This document shows positions 39,601 through 51,774 of a DNA stretch of 64,000 nucleotides, piece by piece. Position 1 is the first letter of the stretch. Each line of letters opens with the position of its first letter. The notes beneath the pieces were generated by a model. That model was not told the origin of the DNA, did not search any database, and saw only the letters and a list, made by a program, of their open reading frames with translations. This stretch comes from Mesaphorura yosii (taxonomy: Eukaryota > Arthropoda > Collembola > Poduromorpha > Tullbergiidae), in NCBI GenBank assembly GCA_009869945.1, contig WIXG01000089.1:62001-126000 (forward strand), written 5' to 3'. Made by a program: the position numbers and the translations under genes.

Positions 39601-40042
39601 GTTTTGGCAAGACTTGCATAGCACTAGCATTATATAAGCCACATGCCAATACTTCATGGTTGAGAGAAAAACCACAGAGGAGTGGGAACGGAATATTCAT
39701 AAGAGCACATGCGGAGAAAATTGGCTGAAGAGGTGTTCACAGGTTAAAATTCAGAGTCGTCAAAGCGTTCTTGCAATTTTTAATCAAGATAGGCACGTGT
39801 AAAAGCCAGGTAGGTTTAGCAAGCTACGCGAAGCAACTGTATTGTGGAGGACTTACATTTCCTGGAAGAAATCAATGTGTGGAGGTTGAAGAATGTCTAA
39901 GGCGGATAAAACATTATCGTGTTTGAAGAAACACAACATTCGTAGCTCGCGGCACACGCGTCGAGCAGAAACGAGAGATTGGAACACATTTGGAAGTTTC
40001 TTCAGTGCTACGCGTTTCCCGTCACGCGGATCAGTCACGGCC
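33654..40042 (-). CDS. NLK: Nemo-like kinase (serine/threonine kinase), 5' end not found
   Basis: NLK is a proline-directed, MAPK-like kinase of the Wnt/TCF-LEF and Notch pathways. Exons in transcript order: 40042-39857, 39343-39237, 37341-37046, 35033-34845 and 33953-33654, all phase-consistent, giving 358 aa. The first exon opens in mid-codon with AVTDPRDGKRVALKK, so the glycine loop that normally precedes it must be on an unseen upstream exon. Numbering from that A: catalytic Lys 14; HRD Asp 111 in ILHRDIKPGN; DFG Asp 129; and the NLK-type TQE activation loop MTQEVVTQYYRAPE with Thr 145. The C-terminal part has the Cys-rich CMCRCC and CINPHSAAFKSFTR. The TAA directly after is taken as the stop, but it overlaps a donor-like AG|GTAAAA, so a short extra exon is possible. 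Human NLK has about 14 more residues. Introns are 0.5-2 kb, larger than in the neighbours. Confidence 0.95.
35081..35566 (+). other. Unspliced ORF inside an NLK intron, doubtful
   Basis: This 161-aa frame on the strand opposite NLK begins with a signal-peptide-like MQGYYFVKFFTLIILFYGVNA-type N-terminus, with a possible cleavage after NA. It ends with another hydrophobic stretch (LRLTVLFVLYFCFPLLLA). No family, Kozak context or promoter was recognised. AT-rich introns readily yield hydrophobic chance ORFs. The minus strand of the same interval is also open for 92 codons, which argues that base composition is the cause. Confidence 0.15.
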
Positions 40043-43000
40043 CTGAAAAAAGAAATGAAAATGTTGATTATTCATATTTGCATGGACATTGATGAAACTC
40101 ATTAGTTCTGGGTATGCATGTGCGCCATATCATAGGTCAGCACTGATTGGCATTGATTAGCGCCAAATAGTGGTTATGTGAACATGATGTAATGCGAACT
40201 AGTACTTTCTCACAATCAGAGTAGTAGCAATATGCAATTCACTCATTGTATCATTTCACTAATCGCTCCTGCATAATTTTACATGAGATTACTGTAAAAT
40301 GGGCCCTGGCGTGCGTCATCGAGAACTCCCATTAGTTGTGTCGATCGTCGGTATTGAACACATAAATATCAATACAATGTATTATATTGTGAGTGTATTA
40401 TCCGTGCCGTATGTTCTACCACTCTAAAGGTCAACTATCAAAAAATGTGGAAATACTAAATTTAAGCATCAAACTCAAGTTCATCTCGCTCAGCAGGTCT
40501 GAATATATCAGGTAAAGTTGGCCCAGAACCTTCTTGCAACTTCTGAGAATCAAAACAGCAACCGCCAGGACATGGTTAACATTAGCATTAGCATTGCCTA
40601 CGAGCGCAGCAGTAATTAGAATTTGCCAACTGCATTTTTCGCACACCTAATCGAAAGATTAATGACGGCGGTGGCAGTGCGTATGTTTGCCAATGTCAAA
40701 AATCTAAACATCATCACGTTGACTTGTGGCACCGGTGTGGTACAAGCCATCCGGTTCTGAATTTCGTGTGAAGATAAGTATCTCGGTCGAGGCAAATCAC
40801 TCATGCAGCGGATAACTGCAGTATAAATAGTTTATGGAAATGCAAATGTGAAGGTCCTTCGCTCTTCGGTTCGTAACTTTTCGGCTTCGGCAGAAACTGG
40901 CAATTCGGCTTGAACGGCAACGGATCATGGCATGTACAACTAATATCTTGACTTGCATCGTCTTATATAATACAACTGTGCTGTAATTGTGCTACATTGT
41001 GCCAGTTGTGTCCGAGGTGGCGGCATTGATACAGATCATATTTTGGGAGTCAACCCATGCTCACTTTGCGAATGCCGTACAAAATCCTTCATAATGAGAT
41101 TTAGTTACAAGGTTAAGAAAAGATAAACGTAAGTGTATCGCAACGGTTTCTTTCTTGCAGGCACTCATCGTCTTTTGCAAAGTAAAAGAACGCTCTCATT
41201 TCTCATTAATATTTACGTGGTCTTGAGCGTGTCGCAGACTGTCTGCGGAGAACGCGTGCGTTGTGCTTTAGACTCGAGCGGAGCATGTTAAAACGTATGA
41301 ATTATCGGGAAGTGCGGCAGAGTTGAGCACAAAACCTGAAATTGTTAACGTGAGTAAGTTGTAGGAGGGGTAGACTGAAAAGTGTGCCATACGCCAATTC
41401 GCGAAATCGTTGATGCCGCCGCCGCGCTGCATTGTCCTATATTTTGTACCTTGCAAAAAATAAATGTGCCAACACGCGAGTGGAATTTGAAACCAATTCT
41501 TTAGTGGGAGCATGACGGATCACAATTCGCAATTAGCCGAACTTAAACTGCTGCGGAAGTTCGTTGCCCACCGTCTCATCTCATCTTTTATCGAATCATG
41601 CTAAAATTCGAAAATATTCGTGTAATACAACCCATTGCAATCTGTACGGTGACTATTCTAAGCATGAACTGAGGAATTCGTTGACACTGAAACGAAAAAT
41701 TTGGGCCAAATACCTCTTCTACGCTTCAGATTCCACGAGATTGAATAACTTAATCCGTTTACGGGCCAAAGTCCGCGTGCGTGCGAAGTAGAACGGATTA
41801 CCCAAGGTCGTCTTTTATAATTCATCAGACTCGGCCAAAAGCCAATAAGTCACTCAACTATTAATTTTGTTCCTACGGCCTCAAATAAGTCAAACTGCCA
41901 GGTCACACGATACGCCTGATCTAATCTGTGCAAGTCAGCACAAAGATTAAGTAATTGGCAACGGCGATCAATGCATGATTGATACAAATCGCGTATTCCA
42001 CAATTTCGCGTTCCATTGAACACATTTTATATCAATCGTCGCAGCAACTTATCATCCGGCCTACCGAATGTGGGTGACGGTGATTGGAATTTCTCGCATC
42101 GTATTTAGGGCATGAGAGCTCAGAGAAGAGGCTGATTAAGATTCGGGCGTCGAATAGTGTTCTAATAGATGACCCAATTGGCAACGGTTCTTTTTATTTG
42201 ACAAGTTGTGAGACTTTCACCAGCACGAAGCAACTCCTACGGTGTCTATGACACTCAATAATTAAACACCTGGGTAGAGCCCAAGACTTTCAAGATGGGA
42301 TATAAATACGACGACGACGAGAACATGCCCACTTCGTACATACGCATTGCATTGTGTTGTGTTCATAACCTCGAAATACTTTCTGGTGATGAAAAAGTAA
42401 GTGGAGGTTTGCCATTGGCTTTGCTTTGCCTTTCCTATGCCATGCTGTACCCGTACAACATTTATCCTGACGGGCTCAGTAGTTAAAAATATCAAACGAA
42501 AATATTTAGTTGAACCAATTACTTGCTCCTGTTGGAAGATTTATTTACTGCTACACGAACAACCCATAATTTCCTTCAATACAGCCCAAAGTATCGACAA
42601 CCAAGAACCAAAAATATCTTCATTTTCCCGTACTTCGTCCGAGTTGAAGTTTTATTTTAGAATTTTTAGAAACGCAGGCGGAGGTGCACGTTCAAAAAAG
42701 GTAATGTGCGTGGAGCTCAATTTGTGAAGTCGAGCAGAACCCAACACAATACGCAAAGCATTGAAAAAGGTTAAACAGGAGCAGAACCTTTCCACAGCCT
42801 GACAGTTGTATTTGAACGAATAAATTGGGGCTTTACCTGAAAAATCAACGTGGAATGAGAAAGGTGAACAATAGTATTCAAGGCATAGCTTCGCCTTGGA
42901 ATGCAGCAGTTATTAGCCCAAAGCTACAGCAGTGTTCAATGCTTATACCATTGGAAGGGTCACGCCGTTTCGTGACCTGGGCATTTTATAGAGTTGGGAC

Positions 43001-46000
43001 GTTTGACAACCAAATTAAGACTGCCCATAAATGCATCGCTGAACGCATTGCAAAGCAATACGTGCAGTATTACGTTGCACAGTTCAATGAATACGTTGAG
43101 CTTGAGACATGCTAATTGCAACACTTGGTCGCATTGTTGTGCAGGTCATACAGGCAAGAAACTGAGGCTTGTCTCACAATGCTCTATAAATGCTTGTACA
43201 GTGCGACGCATTTTTCTCCTCGAGGAATTGACCTCATTCACAAAATAATCTCAAGTATGAGTGCGGTTACGACTTTTTTACTTTTGGAAAGCTTGCAAAT
43301 CTTATTTTTCCGCAATCTCTCACGCCAACAAGTGACGACGTTCTAACCGTCTTATGACTATACCACTGCGTGCATGAAAAGTTGCACGCTAATCGTTAGT
43401 CTGTAAACAAGCATCGAGTGTATCCACTTGAGAGAAAAGCACATTAATGCAAGCCAAGCCATAGAGCCTCTTAAAACAAAGTTAAGATAGGCCGGGCGCA
43501 GCTGTCTACAGAAGTCGTTTATCTTTCCGCTTCATATTTCTTCAGCCGAATCTATTATTCTCTGTTGCCTGCCCTACTCGATTACATATTATTATTGTGT
43601 GCACGCGCAGAAATCAGAGCTCAGACAAAATAAAGTGCGAATTTCTGGCGCTCAAGCATGCAATGCTTGACGCACATGTAAATTTAGCCGTCTGATTTCT
43701 CCATTCTCGCCACCTTGGCTTCAGATTAAGTTTCTTCGACGAGACCCATTAAAATTCACTGTCAAATTAAAAAAATTACTTAAATAAACAGTGAAATATG
43801 AAATCTTGATCTATTCTTTGCGATAAATTGTCATTTGCAGCTTTAATAGTAATCAGATGCTCGTAACCGCATGCCACGCGTTGAACGCACACATAAATAA
43901 TTAACTTCACTGCTGATGCGGTTTGGTTCATTGTGGCTTGTCAATTCATTACGAACTACAAGTACGCACATGAAGGCAAGTGTGTCAATGTGTGCTTGTG
44001 CTGTGTATTGTGGCACACCAATCCGTCTACTAATTGATTTCCTTTTCCTCTTACCACGCAATCACATTTGCAATGCGGAATGGTGAGGTTCATACTTGAA
44101 ATGAAATGTGCAAAAATCAATCGCCATTTACCTTTTGCCAATTACCAGACGACTAGACACATACGCTACGTTTGTTTTGTTTCTGGCTGTCTGGTGTGAA
44201 TAATTGCGTAAAGAGTGAGTGAAAACTGCACGACAGAGTGTGCAATCGCATTTGCAATTTCACATTCTTCACCTGCTGTGTGCACTCAAACACAGGCACG
44301 GTGCACGAATTTGGAAAGTACGGAAGCATATTTTCGCAATTCGCAATTTCCGACCTAACTCAACAAATAATTAAGAAACGAATAGAATCCAATGCACAAT
44401 GTGCTCTTACTTATACGCGTACGCATACGGATTTCGTAGTAGTTTGTTCGTGAGTAAATAGCACCTGATACGGACAAGCACGTATCATTAACTGAATGAT
44501 AAATGAATGAACAAATACGCAAATTATGATGCTAGTTGCTAACATATTAAACAAACCTAAGTATATGAACATTTTACAAAACTGGAACGACAAAATTATG
44601 AGCAGTTTTCGTATTTGTCAGCTCTTAGTTGCTGTTACCATAACTGTTATCTTTCCCTTTATCTTTCTTTAGCATTGTAATGGCAGTTGACATTTCCTGG
44701 GCCTGTGCCAATTAATAATTTCATTGCACTCTCCGCTGCCGATCGTAAATTCATCGTGAGGAATTTCATACGAGCGAGGATGAAGGCGTCAGATGATCAG
44801 TACAGTGCAGCAGTGACCCAAAAACAAATCTCAGAATAGACACGGAGTGTAATAAATGTCGCACGCTTCATCTTCGTCGTCTTTTCTACTGCAGCCACCT
44901 TTTAACTCGTGTTTCTTTCGATGCTACATCATCGTTGCTGTTGATGATTATAAACGAGAATCACGAAGTACGAGACTTGGAAATGCATCCTACATGTGAT
45001 AATATTGAAGAGGCATGCGATGCAATAAACACCAAATATTTATAGCGTGTAGGCGTTTCTGAATCAAAATCCTTATCCACGTATAAACTTTGTTGCTGCA
45101 CGCTCTGGGTTTATTAAGGCTCTGAGCTGCGGAGTCCACAATACCTGTTCTGCCATGCATGCAGTTTTTCCTTGTTATTATGACATGATATAAAAACTCA
45201 TGAATCTTGATGCAGGATATAGCAACGTGCTTTGGTTCGCGGTGCACTGAACTTTCAGGTTTATTTACGTGGTGGCCAGAAGTGCCAGAAACTAAGACGA
45301 AAAAATTTGCCATTTTAAAACCATAATAAATGCTTGCGTTCTTATTCCTCAGCATTTTCAGCTTCTACACCAGCTCCGTTGTCGCAATTTGCGAAACGAA
45401 AACACAAGATGCGATTCTGCGGATTGAAATGCGCATTTATTTTTCTACGTGTGAATGCATTTCACGGGTACAAAAACACACATCTGCTGTACAGGATGAC
45501 GGGGGAGGAGATGACGAATCGCGAATCGTATTTATGGAAGTAAGAAGAGTGCAGATAGAAAACAGCTTACATTTTTGAAGTAAAAATAAAATATTAGAGA
45601 AGAAATTTGAAACTGAGTTTCTGCGAATGAGTCAAGTTCATCATCTTTTACCAAACTTGTGTGTAATCTGTACCATGGTTGGTCACTCCCAAAACCTTTT
45701 CCTAGCGCAAGTAAACAAGGCACGAGGCAGGAAATAAATAAATAAGGATCATTGCTCAGAGAAGACCAAAAATGGTCCGGGTAATTTCTTCTTTGCCTAG
45801 TCTGAAGTGCATAACTCAGAAAAGGCGAAAGAAGGTGTTGTGTAACTAAACTAAACCAGGAAGACAAATCTCATAAAATAAAATAAAAGAAAACTTTTCC
45901 TTCTTCTCATTCAAACTTTCCCAATTGAATCGTATCAACATTTTTAGGAAATGAATATCTCAGCTTTGAACAGCATTTACCCAATTGTAAAATCAGAACA

Positions 46001-48656
46001 AAGCATGGCGTTCAGCAACCCGCGAGACGACGGAGACCTTAAACAAATGCCTTGATTCTTGTACTGCCACAATGAAATGAAAATATATCGTAAACGTCAA
46101 GCCAAAAACAGAAACAGAGCTCGGCTGCCTGACTAAAATGAATGAATTGACATATTGCTGAATACATTACTCCGCTCGCCGAGTGCCATTGCCAGCCAGC
46201 GACTTGACTGTACGGTGTGCATCTTCACGTACTGAAGCCATACGGGAAACAAAACAATATAGATCGATGAAATGTTTCTCTTCTTTCACTTGGCCCGACT
46301 CTGTTCTGCCACGTTTTGTGTCTCTTTTCCATTTTTCACTGATTAGTTTTTTCGCTTTGTTCAGTTTTGTTCGTCGTGGTAAGGAAGCCTCCCCTAAATA
46401 CCGTTGCAGTACAAATGGCAACACTCTAAAATGAAATTTCTCACACCCATTTACAACAGTGTCGCACATTCTTCTACGTCATATTTCATGCCTGCAAACA
46501 CGTCTAGCCTACCTCTCCACCGGTGCACTCTGAGAGGCTACAGAACCAAGCTCAGAGAGGTGCACTTTGTAACGTCCTAGGTCGAGGTCATCTAGGCCTG
46601 TCTGTTTTGTTGCAGGTTCAATTTAAGGTTGTAAATTCTTTCTAGGTTTCTTGGTATTCCGCTTCTTTACACTTTTTGAATGAAGTAAATGCCAAGTTCA
46701 ACTTAATCAGACAATGTCGGGCCCAGATGCAAGGATCAGACCTTTTTACTACATAAAGCATCAGCTAGATCGAGGCGACTGTATTTAAGGAGCATGGCGT
46801 AAAAGAATGAACGCAGTGCATTTTATTGCGATTGGCAGTCATTGTTGGAACCTTTTCATCAAACCATCAAACGCGATCCCATACTGATGTACACGCTCGA
46901 CTTGAGGAACGACGGAGAAACTTTTAACAACTGATAAGGAACTTGTGCTCCCTTAATAGTCTTTAAACGCAACATGGCCATAAAACTTATCTGCACGAGA
47001 AAGACGCGAAATGAGACAGCCGAGAATTCTGGGAAATGAAGTAGCCAAACCATATTCTTCGGGCTTTCACGGCGAACAGTGAAGATTGCTTCTAAGTTCT
47101 TGTTTTGTAAACGAGGTAAACGAGGGCAGGCGCAAGAAACCCAAACTCAGGACGGAGGTCGACGCATGTTTGGACGTTTTCTTTTCACAGAATGCACTGC
47201 CCTTGCTGCTGCTGCCGATATTTTTCAGGTCAAGACGAAAGGATGAAACGAAACATGCAAATGCGATGAACGCATGTGTTGAACCTTCAGACTATTGCGG
47301 AATCATAAATGCCGCAGCAGCGATGCATACGAAGAATGCAATTACGATTAACATGGCTACATTTAATTTGGAGCAGTCTTTCGTTGGTATACGGACTGCA
47401 TTAGTACGTAAGATTAAGATTCAAGTTGAGAGTCGCGTTCAACGTTGGTACGTCGCATGTGAGATAACGCATAACACAGATTTGCAAGTACACGATCAGA
47501 GTTCATAGACAGCAACGATGCGTCTGTCATATGAAATCATATGGCTGTCGTTTTTGCCAGAAAATAGTTTAATAATGATCTGACATTTGGTAGCTCGTTT
47601 AACTTAAACGAAGAACGAATCTTCAAACATACTCATTCGTCTTTGAACTCAAAATTAATAATTCTTTTCGTATTCACTTGATGCAGATCTTAGTAAAGAA
47701 AATATGACTTCATGCATGTGAGAGTGTATTCGGTTCAAGTAGACTGTGGCTGGTTGATTCGTTTTGAGAGGTAACGCACGTACAAGAATTTGTATTTCAC
47801 ACTCGAACGTCGTTACCAATTCACATTTCTTTTTGGTGTTACCTACTCGAAATTCCAAAACCGTGAGATACATTTTGGGTTTCATTCCTTGAGAACGGTT
47901 TCCGTCGCGTCACGAGTCGCGACCATGATTTCGAGAGCAAATGAGTGCGACTTTCTTGGCTCCTTGCATGTTGCACAACTCTGTGTCTTTTCACCGCTTC
48001 ATATTACACTTGAAAGATCAGTCGGAAGATTTGCCTTTAGCGTCGTCTGCATAAATGTGGCCGAAACTCGAGAGTTGTGGAACCAGGCTCAGGTTTCCCG
48101 ATTTCTGAAGCGAGCGGAAGATTTCCTTATAAAATCATGATCTTCACTTTTTTCAAAATGTTGGGTCATGATGGAATTTATTGCCAATCATGCTCCGCCC
48201 CAGAAGATCAGTGCATCTCATCGATCATTGTCCGACCAAGCCAGACGTGGTGGCTGTGACGGCAAAGTTAGCGTGCTGGGAGTGGGCGGAGGTTAAAATT
48301 ATCTTTATCCACTGCAGGTCTGTCAGATTAAATCTGTCATCACTGCAAACTTTGCTGAGCAGAGTTCACGGCTCATAACTGTATTAAATGACTGAGTTTT
48401 GGTGCATTCTTCTGCACTCCATCAGATCTTAAAATAAATTCCTAATGAAGTCTGGGATATCATCTATTTTCACGGAGAAAATTAAATGCACAAAATGGTG
48501 AAAGGATCGTTGCTTGCACTTTCTGGGAATTGAAATGTTGACTGTACAATATGGCTTCCATATAAGTAGAAAAGTTTGAAACCACAAAGCTAATACGCTG
48601 GATGTAACCTAGCAGCCTGGAATTAACTTTGCTAGTGCGATGACTGAGTGAGTGGA

Positions 48657-48684
48657 CGGACTCGGTGCCGTGCCACCGAGTCCG
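48657..48684. repeat. Perfect 11-bp hairpin
   Basis: CGGACTCGGTG (48657-48667) and its exact reverse complement (48674-48684) flank a 6-base loop, CCGTGC. It is GC-rich in an AT-rich surround. No gene end is nearby that would make it a 3' processing signal. Confidence 0.7.
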
Positions 48685-51600
48685 TTGCGGTGGCACTTGG
48701 GTCGATCCTTTTGACAGTGCCATGTGTGCGTATGGGTTTCCCAGAGTAACTTTTGTGAGTCTAATTCCAATTTAAATCCCGAGGCCCTGCCACTCGACAC
48801 CATAGGCCACAGTTTAACCCGCCGTCTAACGGTTTTGCAAGTTCTGAGTGATAGCTTGTCTTGGAACTTTCAGCGTTCAAGCCTTGAGTTAGGTCGGCGA
48901 TTATCACAACATGTACTACTCCACCCTTACAACTCAATTAGTGTTCATTGTATCTTGCTTGTTCCAATTTCTAAAAGTTAATTTTTTCAAATTCAAATTT
49001 CAGGCTCAGACTGAACTATTGTTGTTTTTTACGTTGTGGAAAAATGATCGAACGACAAAGTAATGCTGGCGGTGGCACATTCGTCCATCATAATCGGAAA
49101 AGTCTCGAGCTTGGGTTGCAATTGCCCCAATATTAAGGGGTAGAATTGAATATTTAATAGGTTGGATCAATATACGTAGTACGCGGCGCATGCCATTCTC
49201 TCAGAAATAGTAATAAAGTCAATGCCAGCAAAATAATATATGACATAAAACTAAAAATCCATGTTACGGAACTTCATTGAATATTCTATGTCGGCCGCCT
49301 CGTGCGCTCGTGTACGCTACACGCTGCTTTTCATTTGCTGAAGAAATTGGAATTTGCATTGCCTCTAGACTGCGTGGCATGAAGGTTGCACTTGATCGAT
49401 TGCGATTATTCCGTTATGTGTAATCAATCCGCCTAATGTCTCAACCGAAGCTCCAGAGCGCAGTAAACAACGAGCAGACGTCAATTGTTGTTTTACGATT
49501 TACTTTGTTAACTTCAATAATGTTTTAACAATTCAACACTCGGAAGGAAATAACAGTCCAAAGTCATTAAGACAGCGATGGCGTAAGCAACGCATTTCCT
49601 TTCATCACAAGGCTTCATATTTTACTTTACTTTCATATTACGTATTCGTTGTTGATTACGTTTGTTTGTGAATAAACGATGTTAAAAGTTGATTCCAGAA
49701 TTCAAAATCAACATTAGTATTTTAATAAAGTCTAAAGTAATTAAATATGACAGAAGGAATTCCTTTGTGCACTCGAAGTAACGCAAAATATTCCAATACC
49801 GCAAATTAGAAGTCATGGACAGATTTACATACATGAATCGAGAAGTATACACTCGAGAGTCCACTCATGCCTCTGAGCAAATGAGTGCATATCTAAAGGT
49901 CATGTGTAGCATGTGTCCCATCGTGTTTATCACGATACTCTGCTGCTAAAGAGATCTATTTATAAAATCAGTCAAGTCCAGTTAATTCGAAACTGAAGCT
50001 CGTGAGAAGGCCGGCTAAAAAGTTTATGACACGATAGGCAAGTGACGTTGGTCTGGGGTTCATTAGATTCAGTAAATGTTTCAAACGTCATGCTGCACGG
50101 ATCAGACTCAAACATCTGCTAAGACCACATGAGAACCAGCAGTTAGCACTCATTATCTCACCACAATATTAATCCGAAGACCATTAGTTTAACTTCGCGG
50201 TCAAGAACCTTTCCTCTCATAAACTACGTAGGAGTCTGGCCTGGTCTGGTACAGCAGGATTCCTGCACTGGAAGCAAGTACCAGGAAATAAATTAGTAAA
50301 AAAAAGAAATCTTGTCACTTGCTGCACAGCCGAAATTGCAAACAGCTGAGATGAACGGTAACTTCTGCTGGTAGTTTAGTAGGAGAACGTACCAGATGAA
50401 GTCCAGCTTTACACCGCCATTTTAAATAAACAAACATGCATTAATAAATACGGAAACTATTTCAGCTACAGCACTGCACTAACTGAATCAGTCTGCCCTG
50501 TTATATTTTGCATATACTCAATTTCTTGCTTGTGTATTTGCACCGAGTAATTGGAAGTCAATCAATACGAGCAACCAGAGAGAGATTGAGTTTTACATTT
50601 TTGTGAAATGTTGTTACGCTCCAGGTTAATGCGAAAGGATAACAGTTTCTTATTTTTGGCATTTAACAGAAATGTAGAATATGAACATAAGGAAGTCTCA
50701 TAAATGTTCGGCTCGCATTTATAAAATCACAAGTTTTAGAGTGAACCTAAAGTTGATTAAATGTTTGTGAGCTCGGTCGTTGGCTTCGGCTTTCAGAAAA
50801 CGTACAAATGCTCATACGAAACGACAATGACTTGAGCTTAGCGTGCAAAAAGGCTGGCAGGGTTATTGAAATATGAGAAAATGGATCTGTCGTTAAGCCA
50901 GCCATAATGGAAACCGTATTTGTTCCATGTTCCAGGTCCAGCTGTCCTTCATGTTCGCGTTCGAATTGAACGCTCCGTTCCTCATTCGGGAGCTTGGTCG
51001 TCGGATGCACGGTCCCGACGCAAATATTTCGGCCTGGAAGGAAAACTGATTCCTTGAAGAAAGAAACCCATGCTCTGTGTTCCTGGCGATGCCCTTAAGC
51101 GTTGACTGGGTAAAATATTTCTCAAGAAAAGAAGGTAGCTGCCTGGCCTCGCTGCTTAGCGTCGGGGCCTGCGAACATTGCTGCGACCCACAATAAAACT
51201 TCACAAAGGTTTCCTTCGTCTCTGCTGCTGCAAGTTGCCCATCCTCGGATAATCGTATCGCCGCGCATCTTACATTTCTTAGCATCCGACCAAGATTTGT
51301 ATTTCCAGCGAGCTCCGAGATCAAGCCGCAGTTTCAGCTCCTCTATAAAAGATGCTGAACTTTTTTGTTGAAGGAATTCTAAATACTATGCAACCGTGAA
51401 CCGTCATTACACTTCATTCCTTTCCAATTTAAGTTTTGTTCATCCGTCTCTTTGTGCACATTGTCTGACTGCGTGGAGTCGCTGCTCGGCTGTTCCTGAG
51501 CTGCTGCAGTTGCGGCTTTATGGCACATAAAAAGCAGGGCGAAGTGAAAGAAATTTATTTTGAAGAAGTTGAGGGCCCATCAAAATTCGATTTCGAGAGG

Positions 51601-51689
51601 AAGGAGGAAAAAATTCCAAAAAAACTCATTTCTACGTTTCGTCCCCTCGAAGCATATGAAGGTGTTTATTAAGTTATAAAAAGACTCAC

Positions 51690-51774
51690 GAACGGCGACC
51701 GACTGTCCTTGGCAGTGGTGGCCAGGCACCATGGACATAGTCATGAATTTGGTTGCCGACAGGAACCAGGCCAT
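51690..51774 (-). other. Candidate first coding exon, unassigned
   Basis: On the minus strand an ATG (51774) in the context GGGAACATGG opens 28 codons starting MAWFLSATKF and ending GHHCQGQSVAV. It runs straight into a good 5' splice site (GTGAGT). Codons are GC-rich compared with the flanks. It lies upstream of and on the same strand as the NLK exons, so it might be an NLK 5' exon, but it shows no similarity I recognise to the NLK N-terminus. The partner exon is unknown. Confidence 0.2.

Noticed and set aside
47086-47508. 140-codon + strand ORF
   Set aside because: No recognised motif, and no adjoining exon-like sequence was found.
48657-48700. Resemblance of GGCACCGAGTC on the minus strand to the terminal hairpin of a Cas9 tracrRNA
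   Set aside because: It is only a short hairpin coincidence. The window is eukaryotic, and there are no CRISPR repeats, cas genes or other tracrRNA parts.
50893-51324. 143-codon minus ORF with overlapping second-frame ORF, near a TATAAA at 51344
   Set aside because: Both overlapping frames look equally protein-like, which points to base composition. The TATAAA is on the other strand from the ORF.
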